A DNA stretch of 64,000 bases from Mugil cephalus (Eukaryota; Chordata; Actinopteri; Mugiliformes; Mugilidae): the NCBI RefSeq assembly GCF_022458985.1, contig NC_061771.1:14857001-14921000 (forward strand). Direction: 5' to 3'. The notes beneath the pieces are model-generated. The model searched no databases. It saw only the letters and a list, made by a program, of their open reading frames with translations, and had not been told where the DNA came from. Shown piece by piece: positions 12,026 to 26,031 of this stretch. The translations under genes were made by a program, and so were the position numbers. Each line of letters begins with the position of its first letter. The stretch's first letter is position 1.

Positions 12026-14365
12026 GAAAGTGGAAATGAAGTTAGTGTTGGGCCAATATTGGTTAATCACATCTGCAACAAATCTGCATGGAGTCAAAGG
12101 AGTAGCTCAAGCAGAACTATCAATAGACACAGATAGCAAGGCACACAGTAGTGTGTTATTTCCTTCCTCAGGAAAAAGAAAAGAGCTGTATAAGTTGTTC
12201 CATTACGCTTGACACTCTCCTGCAGGAAACAATCGCTCTCCTGCAGCTGAATGTACACTGCGACTTCACTGTATGAGCTGCTCACAGAAGTCAGGTCTCC
12301 TCGATTAATGTGTGTTTATGTTATTTGCTTTTCATTTCTGTTTGAATTTTATTGACAATGTTTTTCCTCACACAGCAGTCTGTAGAAGAAGAATAGCCTG
12401 TGAAAATGTGGGACGTTCGGAAACTGGTTGTTGCTGCAATCATTTTCACAGCTGTGTACGACAAAGTAAGTATTTTTCTAAAGATATAAGAATACATTTA
12501 GAAAAATATTGTATCTTAGAAAAAAATATTCTCTCCTTAAAATCATTTTCATACTCAGTTAAAGGCGGCTGCAAAGGATGTTACACTACTGCAGACGCCC
12601 CCAGATCGTATACATGGACTGTATATTGGATGCCCTGAGGAGGCCATGGAGAAGATCATCCTCTCAGGTCTGTTAGAACAAGAGCTAAACCAAAGTGTGG
12701 AATTCCAAAAAAACTGGAGTGAAAAGCCCAAATGTTCGAAGCTGATCCCCGGAGGAAAAAAGGAGCACACTGCTGCACTTTCAACCTATAACACGGGTCT
12801 AGACTTCATGAAAACTTTCAACAATGAAATGCAGAGGATGGCTGGAAACTTCAGCAACTATGAAGAAAATTTCCATTTCAAGTCTCTTCATTTCCTGCTT
12901 CTGGATTCCATGAGGCTGCTGAAGCCAAAAAAGTGCAAGAGTGTGTACATTCTCCAAGACGAAAACAGACTGCGGGAGGGAACAACCGTGAGATTTGAAC
13001 ATTTCACCACTGCTTCGTCAAACTTTCATCCAAGGGATACAGATATGGCTGACATGGTCTTGTTGAATATCACTTCTTGCTTCTTTGTTGACCTCAATGA
13101 CCAGCTTTGTCTTAACAACATGGAGAACAATATACTCTTATCGCCAGCTGAAGTTTTCACCGTGGAGAGAATTAAAGATACACAATATAATGATGATGAA
13201 TACACAGAGGTTACTTTAAAACATTCAGAGCTGGACATCTCACACAGCTGTCACGTTTTGTCACGGTAAGTCTCGTATTTTCTTGATCGAAGCTAAATAT
13301 TTTTGCTCAGTTGCATAGTTTGTCTCAAATATAGAGCTGGTAACTGTGAGGTTATACCAACAGACTGTGTGTAAAGCTTCAGTGTTACTGTGAGTACTAC
13401 ACTACCCATCATAACCATAACTAACTATCTGACTAATCATCAGTTCTCATAAACTTTCAGCAGAGCTACTTCTAAAAAAGCATTTTAACATTTTGATTAA
13501 ATCAAGGTTTCACATATGGACACACTTTACTGGACTTTTAGGGTTTAATCTAAACTGAAAATGTAAAGTGAGCGAGATCACAAACGAGTCTCCTCATGTC
13601 CAGTGTGGTTGGGTGTGGTTTGATCAGATTTGCCTCAAAATGGCAACAGCATTTTCAGCCCCTCTGCTGCCCTCAGGTGTTGATTCAGATGTTTCTGATC
13701 AATGTTTGAAAACGTGATATAATTCAGATCTTTTTTTTTTTTTCTCAACAAGTGAGACAGAAAAAATAGAGAAATGTCAAAATGTGAAAGGCTCAAAACA
13801 TTTTTAGGGTTGGAATATAAACGAAAGAAGCGCTCAGGGTGAGAAGGAGAACTTTTTTAACTAACATTAATGTTCATCTCTCTTGCTTTGTTTCTGTGCA
13901 GGTCTCCAACTGTCGTCTCCACCCTGTGGGTCGTGTCTGGGCTCGTGGTCTTATCTCTTTTTCTTTAAATGATGAGTAAAAATACTTGATATCAGACTCC
14001 TCTGGAGGGATCTGTAATGTAAAACCACTGTTTGTGTGTTAACAGTTGTTCAGCTGATCAGCTTCTTTGGTTGGTTCATATTATACAGAGGGAAACTTCC
14101 TTTATCATTATGATTCATGCATGTTGGAAACATATATATATACACCTTTTCTTGTTTATTGACTCTTTCTGAAGCCTCATTTACTTGCAAGGTGATGCAT
14201 ATACTCTGCAAATTCATATATATTAACTGTGGCGCCTTAACGTCAAAGTCAACACTGTGGCCTCAAAGTAAAACAATTTTTTTGCTTAAAATATCACACT
14301 GTAGATATATGAATACACATAAACAATTATCGCTCACCAGTTGCTTTGTACTTTTTACATTTACC
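12026..14365. repeat. Tandem duplication block A, with the first ART gene
   Basis: Starts near AAAGTGGAAATGAAGTTAGT and ends near CATAAACAATTATCGCT. Exons, both introns and both flanks match block B at 19488-21790 closely, with scattered substitutions and small indels. The similarity stops abruptly at both ends. Confidence 0.9.
12406..13968 (+). CDS. Ecto-ADP-ribosyltransferase-like GPI-anchored protein, copy 1 (catalytic residues apparently replaced)
   Basis: Three exons: 12406-12465, 12559-13265, 13902-13968, total 834 nt, 277 aa, GT-AG introns. Exon 1 encodes a signal peptide (MWDVRKLVVAAIIFTAVYDK). Exon 2 is the whole ART fold: IHGLYIGC near the N-terminus, NWSEKPKC, FHFKSLHFLLLDSM, KSVYILQDE, TVRFEHFTTASSNF, ITSCFFVDLND, ILLSPAEVFTVERI. 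Exon 3 encodes a hydrophobic tail (STLWVVSGLVVLSLFL) ending the protein, a GPI-attachment signal. N-glycosylation sites include NQS, NFS and NIT. The family uses an R-S-E triad in VYRG, an STS-like motif and ExEVLIPP. Here the three sites read VYIL, FTTAS and ENNILLSP, so enzymatic activity is doubtful (inference from remembered alignment). Copy 2 is at 19817. Fish ARTs are multicopy and often linked to immune responses, so a binding or decoy role is possible but unproven. Confidence 0.85.
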
Positions 14366-14439
14366 CTTCTGAAGAAGAGCAACTTGGATCCTTATATTTA
14401 CAGACTTGTGACCAACTTGTAAAATTTCAGAAATTCGAC

Positions 14440-14640
14440 TCTGAGCATGATTTCATTGCACATATTCGAAACACCACAAAAATAGGATTTTATCATCTTA
14501 AGAATATAGCCAGAGTTCGCCTGTTTCTCTCTCTGGGTAGCACAGAGGAGCTAATGCATGCTTTTATTTCTAGTCGTATAGATTATTGTAATGCTCTGAT
14601 TTCTGGTCTTCCCAGAGAGAATATTACATTAAACAGTTTG
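14440..14640 (+). mobile_element. L2/Rex1-type LINE reverse-transcriptase fragment
   Basis: A roughly 200-bp piece encoding HIRNTTKIGFYHLKNIARVR and SRIDYCNALISGLP, the familiar 3' region of L2-like fish LINE ORF2. It starts just beyond the right edge of block A and is absent after block B. It is truncated on both sides. Confidence 0.75.
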
Positions 14641-14829
14641 TGTTGGGTGTGTTTGTGACTGATACATTTCTCAGAATCTGTTCAGCATCTTTCCGGTCGC
14701 TCTGGACAGAGCTTTAAATAAAATCATCTGAAATATGGGGAAGGGGCTTTGAGTTATGTTTCTGGATGAGTCTATGACTGAAGCAATGAGGGATTTCTCC
14801 GTTTAAGTTGATTTTCTAAGAATGATCTG

Positions 14830-15480
14830 ATTTTGTTTAGAAATTCAAAATGCTATTGTTGGAACTAGAGGAGAATATCTCAAGGTATTTTTGTTTAGTA
14901 TACTATTTAGTTCATGTATGGTTTTTAGAAGGTCTTTCACTACTGGGTTGGTGGGTGTATGAGAGTCTCTGCCAATGACGAGTATTTAAACAAGATTCAG
15001 ATTTATACTTTATTGTCCCGAGGGGGGATTTGCTTTTACAGTCTGAAAACATTACACATAAGCACATATAACATTCAGCATGTACCGGTGACATGAGAGA
15101 CAGGAAAACCCCTCTACCTCCTGCTGAGATTATTCAGGACAGATGTGTTTTTTGTTTGGTTTTTTTTTTTGCATGTTTGTCTGTACCTGACATCAGAGTG
15201 GAGGATCATGAAACATGGATTGAGGGGATGGTTGGGGTCATGTGCTATTGTCAGTGCTTTTTCGCAGTAAACCACGAATCTGAACAAGTAGGATAGAAAG
15301 AGAAAAGGCAGTCTGCTTAAGAAAGAAATTAGTTGCAAAATATAACATACAAACTAAAATGTAAAACTGAATCATAAAATCACATTTTAATGATATACAA
15401 TATTCTGTATATGGGAAATAAGAATGGATGAATGTAACAAATGGTGCAGGCCTATAGGCCAACACAGAAATCCAAAGTAA
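14830..15480. repeat. L1-like snippet plus locally repeated module, copy 2
   Basis: 14835-14895 matches 10040-10095 of the L1 relic, and 15150-15480 matches the module at 11340-11640. Between them, 14996-15090 carries an insertion with TTTATTGTCCCGAGGGGGGA, which resembles a degraded fish retroposon end (compare 34258-34330). No gene is seen. Confidence 0.6.
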
Positions 15481-15499
15481 AACAGTGAATATATGTTGT

Positions 15500-15976
15500 T
15501 AATGTTACACTGCAGTTACCATGTCATCTCCAGTAGGTGTCGCAGAAAGAATTTAGACAGCAGAGCCGTATATTAGAGAGAGTCTGGCCAACCAGGGAAT
15601 GGACCGCTTGAGCTATCCCTCTACGCTGATTGGTTCTGAGCGTGTCACGTGTTTTATGGGCGCCTAGTTGGATACGTCTAACCAATATTCCCCCATAGAG
15701 AAGTGGCAATAACACAGAATAAAGTTGGATTGACAGTTAAAATATATCACAGTGTTCAGCCTGCAGCACAGGATCAGGAAAACACGGGGGGAAACGTTTC
15801 TCCCGTGAACAAAAACTGAGAAGGTTATGGGAGCAGAATTTCTCCTGTGAGGTAAATGTCAACGTCAATCTCTGCCCTGAACCATTGAGACATGAGTCTC
15901 CACTTGACCTCTGAATCTGAAGGCGATCCTTCAACTGTTGAAAGTTGCAAGTGTGTGTTGATGTAAACTTAATTAT

Positions 15977-16009
<33 letters not shown>

Positions 16010-17875
16010 GGCCTTTGTCACAGAATTTGGCAAAGCCTCTGAAATTGCTGGGATTCCATGAAGTAATGGTTAGAACCCTGAATCCATCTGAGATCAAATC
16101 TCTGTGGAACCTGAACATTCTATGGAAACATCTCAACATTCTATATGCAAATGAGGGAACACAGCTGATCTCCACCACCTGACATGAACCAGCTGAAATG
16201 ATTGAAAGCCAAATACAGTTACTCAAATACAGTTCATTATTTTTCCTGCACACTCATTGATACAACCTAATCACAGTGCCGTCCTGCTAAAATAAAATGA
16301 TCAATCATGAGACTTTCTTGAATTTTCTTGACAGTGACTTTTCCTTAATCCAACTGGATAATTGCATTGCTGTTTGGATGGAAAACTTGTAACTCCATAT
16401 TCTGTTTTGGACACACTAGGTTTCCAACAGTGACTATCTAAGGATGGGTCAAGCCTTGTGTCTTATTTCTGTGAAGACTGACCAACAAAAAAAAAAAAGA
16501 TTTTCATGATTGACCATTTTATTTTTCAATTTGATGGGAGGACGTCACTGTGATTAGGTTGTATCAATAAGTATGCAGGAAAAATAATGAACTGTATTTG
16601 AGTAACTATATTGTGCCTTTAATCAATTTTTGGCAGGTGAAAAGACCCATTTTGTGTTGTAATGGTCCTTTAAAAGGATTTCAAGCTGTCCTGTCAGCTC
16701 AGATCTTTACATTAAGAAGCTCATGAATAAGATCAAGTCACATTGAGGCAGAAATAAACTCTCAGCAACTATACTATGCCTTCAGTCCTGTTTTTGCGAG
16801 GTGAAAACTGATTGAAAACTGCAAAACACATCCAAACATGGGAAGCAAATGGCCTGTAGCGTCCAGATCAGATAAAAACAATGCAGAGTCACGAGGATCA
16901 TTGCAAAAGTTATCATATCTTTATTGAAACCCCACCAATAAATCATATTAACTATTGTCTAATTTACAAAGACAGGGATAAACAAAGTCATCGGACATAC
17001 CAAGCACATGGACGTGTCTATTACGAAACTTCCATGCATGATTTCGCTACAAACTTTTTTTGGCCACAGTTGTAACAATTACGTAACAACAAATGTTAAA
17101 CTTTCGAAGACAAATGTCTTTGCTATAATCACATTATAATACAGTTGTGTGTATCTGCATATTATGACCGTTTAACCGTTCCCTTTCAGTCAAATATGCA
17201 GTTTTAACCTAAGCAAAGCTCACATGAAACACACAAAAATATGACTCGTTGCATTAATGAAACGACCAATGAATTAACTGGCTTTAACTCCCAGTAATCT
17301 AGACCAACACGATGGCTCGGCTAATGCTGACCGGTGCTCCCGCTAACCAAGATACGTTACTACTGATGATCAATACATCGAACTATCAAAAGCATCTGCA
17401 TTTGAGTTAGATATTAAACACACATGAACAACACAACACATGTGTGTCACATACTGCAGACACACTTGTGCCCTTATCAGCCAGGTGCTAAAGGAACACT
17501 CTCCCTTACTTTGGGCAGACACACCTTTAACATTGCAGACACACTTTCTCACTGACGGCAAAGTCAGGGTGTATTGGTTCAGCGAGACACTTTCAAAATA
17601 AAAGCTTGAATTTAATGTCTGCTATGTTAGAAGAGATAGTAATATGGCCCTAAGGGACATTAAAAAAAAATGAATAAATGAACATGACAACAATATATTT
17701 ACAGAAATATTATACTCGTACTAAAGTTCATTTACAGTGCATGTGGCTCAGCAGGCAGAGTAACCAGTGGGTTAGGGGCATGACTATGAGGTCATTAGAC
17801 TATATTGTAGCAACAGTATTTGCAAATGTGTATGCAAATGCATACATTGGTTTATGTGGGAAGACAGATCTTAAA
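15500..17875. other. Gene-free stretch between the ART blocks
   Basis: No exon chain or known protein motif was found. Contents: a (TTA)n run at 15973-16008, a long inverted repeat at 16217-16605 (listed separately), and otherwise unrecognised AT-rich sequence. Open frames here are short and lack protein-like composition. Confidence 0.6.
16217..16605. repeat. Long imperfect inverted repeat (foldback)
   Basis: Left arm 16217-16311 and right arm 16503-16605 are reverse complements over about 100 bp, with one small internal difference. The arms share CAAATACAGTTCATTATTTT and TGATACAACCTAATCACAGT. The spacer is about 190 bp. It could be a foldback transposon or MITE; no family is recognised. Confidence 0.85.
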
Positions 17876-17877
17876 TG

Positions 17878-19483
<1,606 letters not shown>

Positions 19484-19487
19484 AGTG

Positions 19488-21790
19488 GAAAGTGGAAATA
19501 AAGTTAGTGTCAGGTTAATAATCACATCTGCAACAATTCTGTTAGAGTAACTCAAGCAGAACTATGAGTAGACACAGAAAGCAAGGAAGTGGTATGTTAT
19601 TTCCTTTTTCAAGAAAATGAGAAGATGTATTTTCAGAGAACAACTCCTCCCCTCCAGCTGAATTCACACTGCGACTTCACTGTATGAGCTGCTCACGGAA
19701 GTTAGGTCTCCTTGATTAAGGTGTGTGTATGTCATTTTCTTTTCATTTCTGTTTGAATTTTATTGACAACATTTTTCCTCACACAGCAGTCTGTAGAAGA
19801 AGAATAGCCTGTGAAAATGTGGGACGTTAGGAAACTGGTTGTTGCTGCAATCATTTTCACAGCTGTGTACGACAAAGTAAGTATTTTTCTAAAGATATAA
19901 GAATACATTTGGAAAAAAATGGTATCTTAGAAAAAAAATTCTCTCCTTAAAATCATTTTCATACTCAGATGCAGGCGGCTGCAAAGGACGTTACACTACT
20001 GCAGACGCCCCCAGATCTTATACATGGACTGTATATTGGATGCTCTAAGGAGGCCATGGAGAAGATCATCCTCTCAGGTCTGTTAGAACAAGAGCTAAAC
20101 CAAAGTGTGGAATTCCAAAAAAACTGGAGTGAAAAGCCCAAATGTTCAAAGCTGATCCCCGGAGGAAAAAAGGAGCACGCTGCTGCACTTTCAACCTATG
20201 ACATGGGTCTAGACTTCATAAAAACCTTCAACAATGAAGTGCAGAGGATGGCTGGAAACTTCAGCAACTATGAAGAAAATTTCCATTTTAAGTCTCTTCA
20301 TTTCCTGCTTCTGGATTCCATGAGGCTGCTGAAGCCAAAAAAGTGCAAGAGTGTGTACATTCTCCAAGACGAAAACAGACTGCGGGAGGGAACAACCGTG
20401 AGATTTGAACATTTCACCACTGCTTCGTCAAACTTTCATCCAATGGATACAGATATGGCTGACATGGTCTTGTTGAATATCACTTCTTGCTTCTTTGTTG
20501 ACCTCAATGACCAGCTTTGTTTTAACAAAATGGAGAACAATATTCTCTTATCGCCAGCTGAAGTTTTCACCGTGGAGAGAATTAAAGATACACAATATAA
20601 TGATGATGAATACACAGAGGTTACTTTAAAAAATTCAAAGCTGGGCATCTCACACAGCTGTCACATTTTGTCACGGTAAGTCTCTTATTTTCTTGATCGT
20701 AGCTAAATATTTTTGCTCAGTTGCATAGTTTGTCTCAAATATAGAGCTGGTAACTGTGAGGTTATACCAACAGACTGTGTGTAAAGCTTCAGTGTTACTG
20801 TGAGTACTATACTACCCATCATAACCATAACTAACTATCTGACTAATCATCAGTTCTCATAAACTTTCAGCAGAGCTACTTCTAAAAAATAATTTTAACA
20901 TTTTGATTAAATCAAGGTTTTCACATATGGACACACTTTACTGGACTTTTAGGGTTTAATCTAAACTGAAAATGTAAAGTGAGCAAGATCACAAACGAGT
21001 CTCCTCATGTCCAGTGTGGTTGGGTGTGGTTTGATCAGATTTGCCTCAAAATGGCAACAGCATTTTCAGCCCCTCTGACGCCCTCAGGTGTTGATTCAGA
21101 TGTTTGTGATCAGTGCTTGAAAATGTTATATAATTCAGATCTTTTTATTATTATTTTTATTTTTGAGACAGCAAAAATAGAGAAATGTCAAAATGTGAAA
21201 GGCTCAAAACATTTTTAGTGTTGGAATAAACGAAAGAAGCGCTCAGGGTGAGAAGGAGAACTTTTTTAACTAATATTAATGTTCATCTCTCTTGCTTTGT
21301 TTCCGTCTCTGCAGGTCTCCAACTGTTGTCTCCACCCTGTGGGTCGTGTCTGGGCTCGTGGTCTTATCTCTTTTTCTATAAATGACGATTAAAAATACTT
21401 GACATCAGACTCCTCTGGAGGGATCTGTAATGTAAAAACACTGCTTGTGTGTTAACAGTTGCTCAGCTGATCAGCTTCTTTGGTTGGTTCATATTATACA
21501 GAGTGAAACTTCCTTTATCTTTATGATTCATGCATGTTGGAAACATATATATATATATATATATATACACCTTTTCTTGTTTATTGACTCTTTCTGAAGC
21601 CTCATTTACTTGCAATGTGATGCATATACTCTGCAAATTCATATATATTAACTATGGTGCCTTAACATCAAAGTCAACACTGTGGCCTCAAAGTAAAACA
21701 ATTTTTTGCTTAAAATACCACGCTGTAGATATATGAATACACATAAACAATTATCGCTTGCTATTTACGTCGTACTTTTTACCTTTATTC
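19488..21790. repeat. Tandem duplication block B, with the second ART gene
   Basis: The partner of 12026-14365, starting within about 5 bp of the (TCTA)n tail of the LINE and ending near CATAAACAATTATCGCT. Spacing between the two copies is about 7.4 kb. Intron and UTR similarity is nearly as high as in exons, which points to a recent duplication or to gene conversion. Confidence 0.9.
19817..21381 (+). CDS. Ecto-ADP-ribosyltransferase-like GPI-anchored protein, copy 2 (catalytic residues apparently replaced)
   Basis: Exons 19817-19876, 19969-20675, 21315-21381; 834 nt, 277 aa, the same splice phases as copy 1. The signal peptide is identical (MWDVRKLVVAAIIFTAVYDK), and the tail is the same hydrophobic GPI signal. 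Exon 2 differs from copy 1 at a modest number of residues, for example MQAAAK for LKAAAK, CSKEAM for CPEEAM, YDMGLDFIK for YNTGLDFMK and NKMENN for NNMENN. Both copies keep full-length frames, the six or so cysteines and the altered triad sites. Persistence of two intact frames without the triad argues for some retained function, but the pair is too young for this to be strong evidence. Confidence 0.85.
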
Positions 21791-23850
21791 TCTCATGACA
21801 ACAAAAAACAACAACAAAGGTTTATTTTAAATGAAATCTATATATAAAATAGGAAGATTACTGGAAGTCAGGGTGTGTACAAAGTTCAGCAGAAACAGCC
21901 ACAAATAAGATTATCTTGTGAACAAGGAACTCATTCTTGAAACTGCAAAACCACACATTATTATTGCAAAGTGTTAGAAGTAACGTCCATTTTTATGCTG
22001 AATTAGCTTGGGTGTGTGTTTGACTTCTGTCGCCGAGTAATTCTCTCAACCACACAACCAGATCATGATGCTTAAGCTGTTGTTGTATATGTCATTGTAC
22101 CACTGGTGTGTACCTGCTGTTTAAACCTGTTGTCTTTGTATCCATATGAAATAAACACCAGAACAAAATGTATCACGCTCAGTTTATCAGTTTGTTCTTT
22201 CACGTTACAGTTGTCTCAGACATACAAACGTCACCGAGTCTTTGTAGAACAACATCCACTTAACACTCACCGTTACATTCAAGTGAAATGGATGAGCACA
22301 CACAGAAAATCTGAGCTCTAAATTTCATTTTCATCACAACACGACACAAATTCACAGTAAAGACTAAATATAATTAGATTAGATGGATTCTATTAGACAG
22401 TCTCTGTGTGTAATGTGACCAACGAACACTGTTTCATCAGAGCGATGCAGAAAAATCACAGTAGCAGTAGCATTAATAACAGTCCCAAGAAGTACAGTTT
22501 AAAATGGCACTTTTCCCTCCAACTAACAGGAGTTACACCAACAAGCACTTGTGAATGCACATTCATCCAGCCAGCTTTGTTTTAACGTCTACAATATATT
22601 TAATGTTGCAACACTGACGCTGATCAGATCCTCAGCGTAACAATCCAGTGCCTTTACATACAGCATTTAAATAAATACTAATACATAATTCAATACAATG
22701 CTGAGTTTTACATTAAATAAATATAATCGCAAAATATTTAAGCAGCTTATACTGTAGGATTTGTGATTTACTTACTGTAATATATTGATATTTGACTGGA
22801 ATGAACTAAAGCTCAGGAATGTACAGTACATAAATAGGGATGTAATATCCCTATAGACAACCATGACATATTTAATCTTCATAATGCTCAACACTTTATT
22901 GAGACACCAGTGTTACCAAGCCATATTTACATTAATCCTTTCTTGAACCTTTTTGGGATTGCCATGCATCACTTTCCTTGTTTGCACAAGTACAACAGCA
23001 GCAGCAGCATTTTGGAAAATAGCAACCGATATAACTTTGTAATGGAAAATTACATTTTTATTTTTATTTCTCTCTGATTGCATTTGACCTTTTAGAGTTC
23101 ATACAAGTCAGCATAAGTTCACTAAAACACTATACTGCACTTTCAAGGTGCGACCTGCACACAGGGTTTCGCTCTGTGTGCATGTCTCCTTTTGCACAGT
23201 TTATTGGCATTTGCCAATAAACTAAAAAAAAAGTAATCACTGAGTCTGAATCATTGCTAACTTCTCAACAGCCCTCACTTGTTGAATTTTTTGATGACAA
23301 ACTTGGCATCACAAACGGGATCCTCCTCGAGTCTTGGACCGGACCGTCGCACCGTCTGAAGGTGACGACCTGACACCTCTACCTCGACAAAATTCGTCAG
23401 AGACGAGAGGCAGTTGAGCGGAAGAGGATCCAGACAAAAACAAATTCTCAAACAGGTCAGAAGTAAAAGTCCTGAAACACTCTCCTACATAAAAGAAAAA
23501 AATTAAAAAGTGATTTAAAATTAGAAAAAAATATGCAATGGTAGAGTTAATCTATGTACCAGCGAGCATTTTTCAGCTTGTGCCAAAAATCTGAGTTTTA
23601 GGTAATTTGTCAAAAAGATGGGATAAAACAACAATTTTAGTCTTTTTCCAGTTTGTTGTTGACCTACCAACAACAAAGCAGAGGCCCACAAAGGTGAGCT
23701 CCTCTGTCGATGCTGGTCTCTCAGACACAAACCTATTCCACCAACCAGAAGACCCTGGATGGCGTGACCTGACCAGCATGGTGTCCAACCTACTGTCTCC
23801 ACAGCACCCATGATCCATGATCTGCCTAGATCTATGGGTAGCCTACTTTC
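21791..23850. other. Gene-free stretch between ART copy 2 and the tachykinin receptor
   Basis: AT-rich sequence with no recognisable exons. 23600-23820 contains open frames on both strands with no known motif; they may belong to the relic at 23860-24110. No RNA gene was recognised. Confidence 0.5.
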
Positions 23851-23859
23851 TCAAGATCA

Positions 23860-24110
23860 ACGTGATGGAGAGTTCAGCTCATCCACTATCCCATTGACAA
23901 AAGCTACCTCATTCAGGCTCTGGCACAGTCGTCCACCAGCAGGGGTTTTCCCCCACAGATTGGCCGAGACCAGTACCCAGACCAAGGACCACAAAGACAT
24001 CCATCTGAGGAATGCAGATGTTACAACTGCAGCAAATATGGCCACTGGGCCAGAGGCTGTCCCTGCCCACCGTTCACACATGAACAAGCCTGTCAGTGAG
24101 GCTGGGGAGG
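23860..24110 (+). pseudogene. Zinc-knuckle (Gag-like) retroelement fossil
   Basis: One frame contains CYNCSKYGHWARGC, a canonical CX2CX4HX4C zinc knuckle (about 24016-24057), preceded by a Gln/Pro/Arg-rich stretch. Such knuckles occur in nucleocapsid regions of LTR retroelement Gag and in some cellular proteins. No protease, reverse transcriptase or terminal repeats were seen nearby, so it is a small broken remnant. The family is not assignable. Confidence 0.45.
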
Positions 24111-24702
24111 AAGCAACACTTGCTTGAGCAACTGATGCATGAGGCGTGAGATCTACGCTGACAGCCGACCAACGCCCAGAAAACAACAGAAAGGGAAGTG
24201 AAAACACACACAACCAAGAAAAACTAACAGAAAAAAACAGCTTGCAAAACTAACCTCACATCAGCTCACTGAGACCCATTTAACTCAGATTCAGAATAGG
24301 ACGTCAGTGTTAGAAAAACCTCCCACCCCACACTGCGCTTATCACATCACAGACTTTTACACTGATTAGCTGATTAAATTTCAATTGTGGTTAACGTGGG
24401 ACAAACAATAAAAATAAATCTCCACAGTCACCCGACTACACCTGTGCTGCGCTGTAGGCCACAGTCTGTTCCTTAAACTTTTTCTGTTTACATTTTGGCA
24501 AATTAAAAGTGCGCAGAATCCAGAGACAAGCACAGGCACGAGGACAATCTTATTTCTATGGGGAGACTCTCTGCATGTTTATGGACACTGCAATGTGACG
24601 GACATCTGAGATAATAACCTCCTCAGAACGTGTTGCTGAAACTCAAAAGTGCCACTACTACAGTAAATTATTTAACTCAGCAAGTATATGTCAAAGCAAC
24701 AT

Positions 24703-25947
24703 TCAGCTGTCTTTATTATGCTGCTCAGAGTTGGGTTTAGGCCTGTTACCACGAGAACAAGTGCTCTTGTCTTTGCTCAGGATGCTGGTGTCAACTCGAG
24801 AGAGGGTGCACATGCTGCTCTGGTGACACGGTCGAAGTCTTGTGTTTCGGAGCTCCAGCTCATCGTAGCTCGACACCCGGACGAAAGGACACCAGCGGAA
24901 AACCTGCTTGAAACCGGCCCGGAACCTGCAGCCGAATCAGCCCCCCCGACATGTGATCAAGGCGCAGTGTGCAGTATTTACGTGTGTTTGCGCTTGAGAT
25001 TGTGGGTCTCTTGAGCCTGCTCGTACTCACCTGCTGTTGAGGCAGCAGTAGATGATGGGATTGTACATGGTGGAGCTCATCGCCAGCCACAGCACCGACA
25101 AGTAAACCTGCTGGATGTACTTCCACTTGTTCAGGCGCACGTTGATCCCCACCACAATGAAGTAGATGTGGTACGGCAGCCAGCAGAGGGCAAAGGTCAC
25201 CACTACAATGATCATCATCTTCACCACCTGCAGAAGGAAGCAGAACAGCTCAAGAGGCCACCAGCAGGAGAGCAGAGAGACATCTCACAGCAGGGAAAAC
25301 ATAGCGGTAAGAAATAAAAGGAACAACGGATCCAGTCCATTAGTATTGTGCACTGCCCTGTCTCTGTGGGCCACTTGGACAGAATACAAATTTCATTAGT
25401 GAAATTGGAGACACAGTCAAGACAATGCAAGTACAATCTGTGTTACTGCACAGTTATTTCTTCATTCTACAAAGTGACAGAAATACTCCAACCACTTAAG
25501 GCAATAATAATAATAATAAAAATAATAATGCATTGGTTTTAGATAGTGCTTTTCCATTGGATGCTCAAAGATAGATGCTTTATTCCTCCCAAACTGGGAA
25601 ATATGAGTACCGTAATTGCTGTCTCCCTCGGGCCATGTGCCTTATTTTCATTTCTGAAAGGTGGCAACCCTAATAACAACTCAGTTAACATATCCATAGT
25701 TGGAAAGGAACTGTCATTGCCTCCAAATGGCCAAAAAATAAATGAAAATAATACGTTTTTTTTCTTGTGTGTAGAGGGGGGTTAATCTACATTTATTGGT
25801 ATTCATTTATTAAGTGTAACATACACTGGTTTTTGCACTACTTTACAGCTGATGACACATGAATTACTGATGTGTGGGATCAATAAAGTTATTGTACTAA
25901 ACTAAGAAGTTTTAATACATTGTTTTTGGTACCTGTTTCCCATTAAC

Positions 25948-26031
<84 letters not shown>

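Noticed and set aside
12799-13238. Minus-strand frames of 67-70 codons opposite ART exon 2
   Set aside because: They mirror the coding strand and recur at 20209-20648 only because the sense exon is duplicated; no motif of their own.
17370-17561. 63-codon Cys-rich minus-strand frame
   Set aside because: The composition comes from CACA-rich DNA; no signal peptide or cysteine spacing of a known family.
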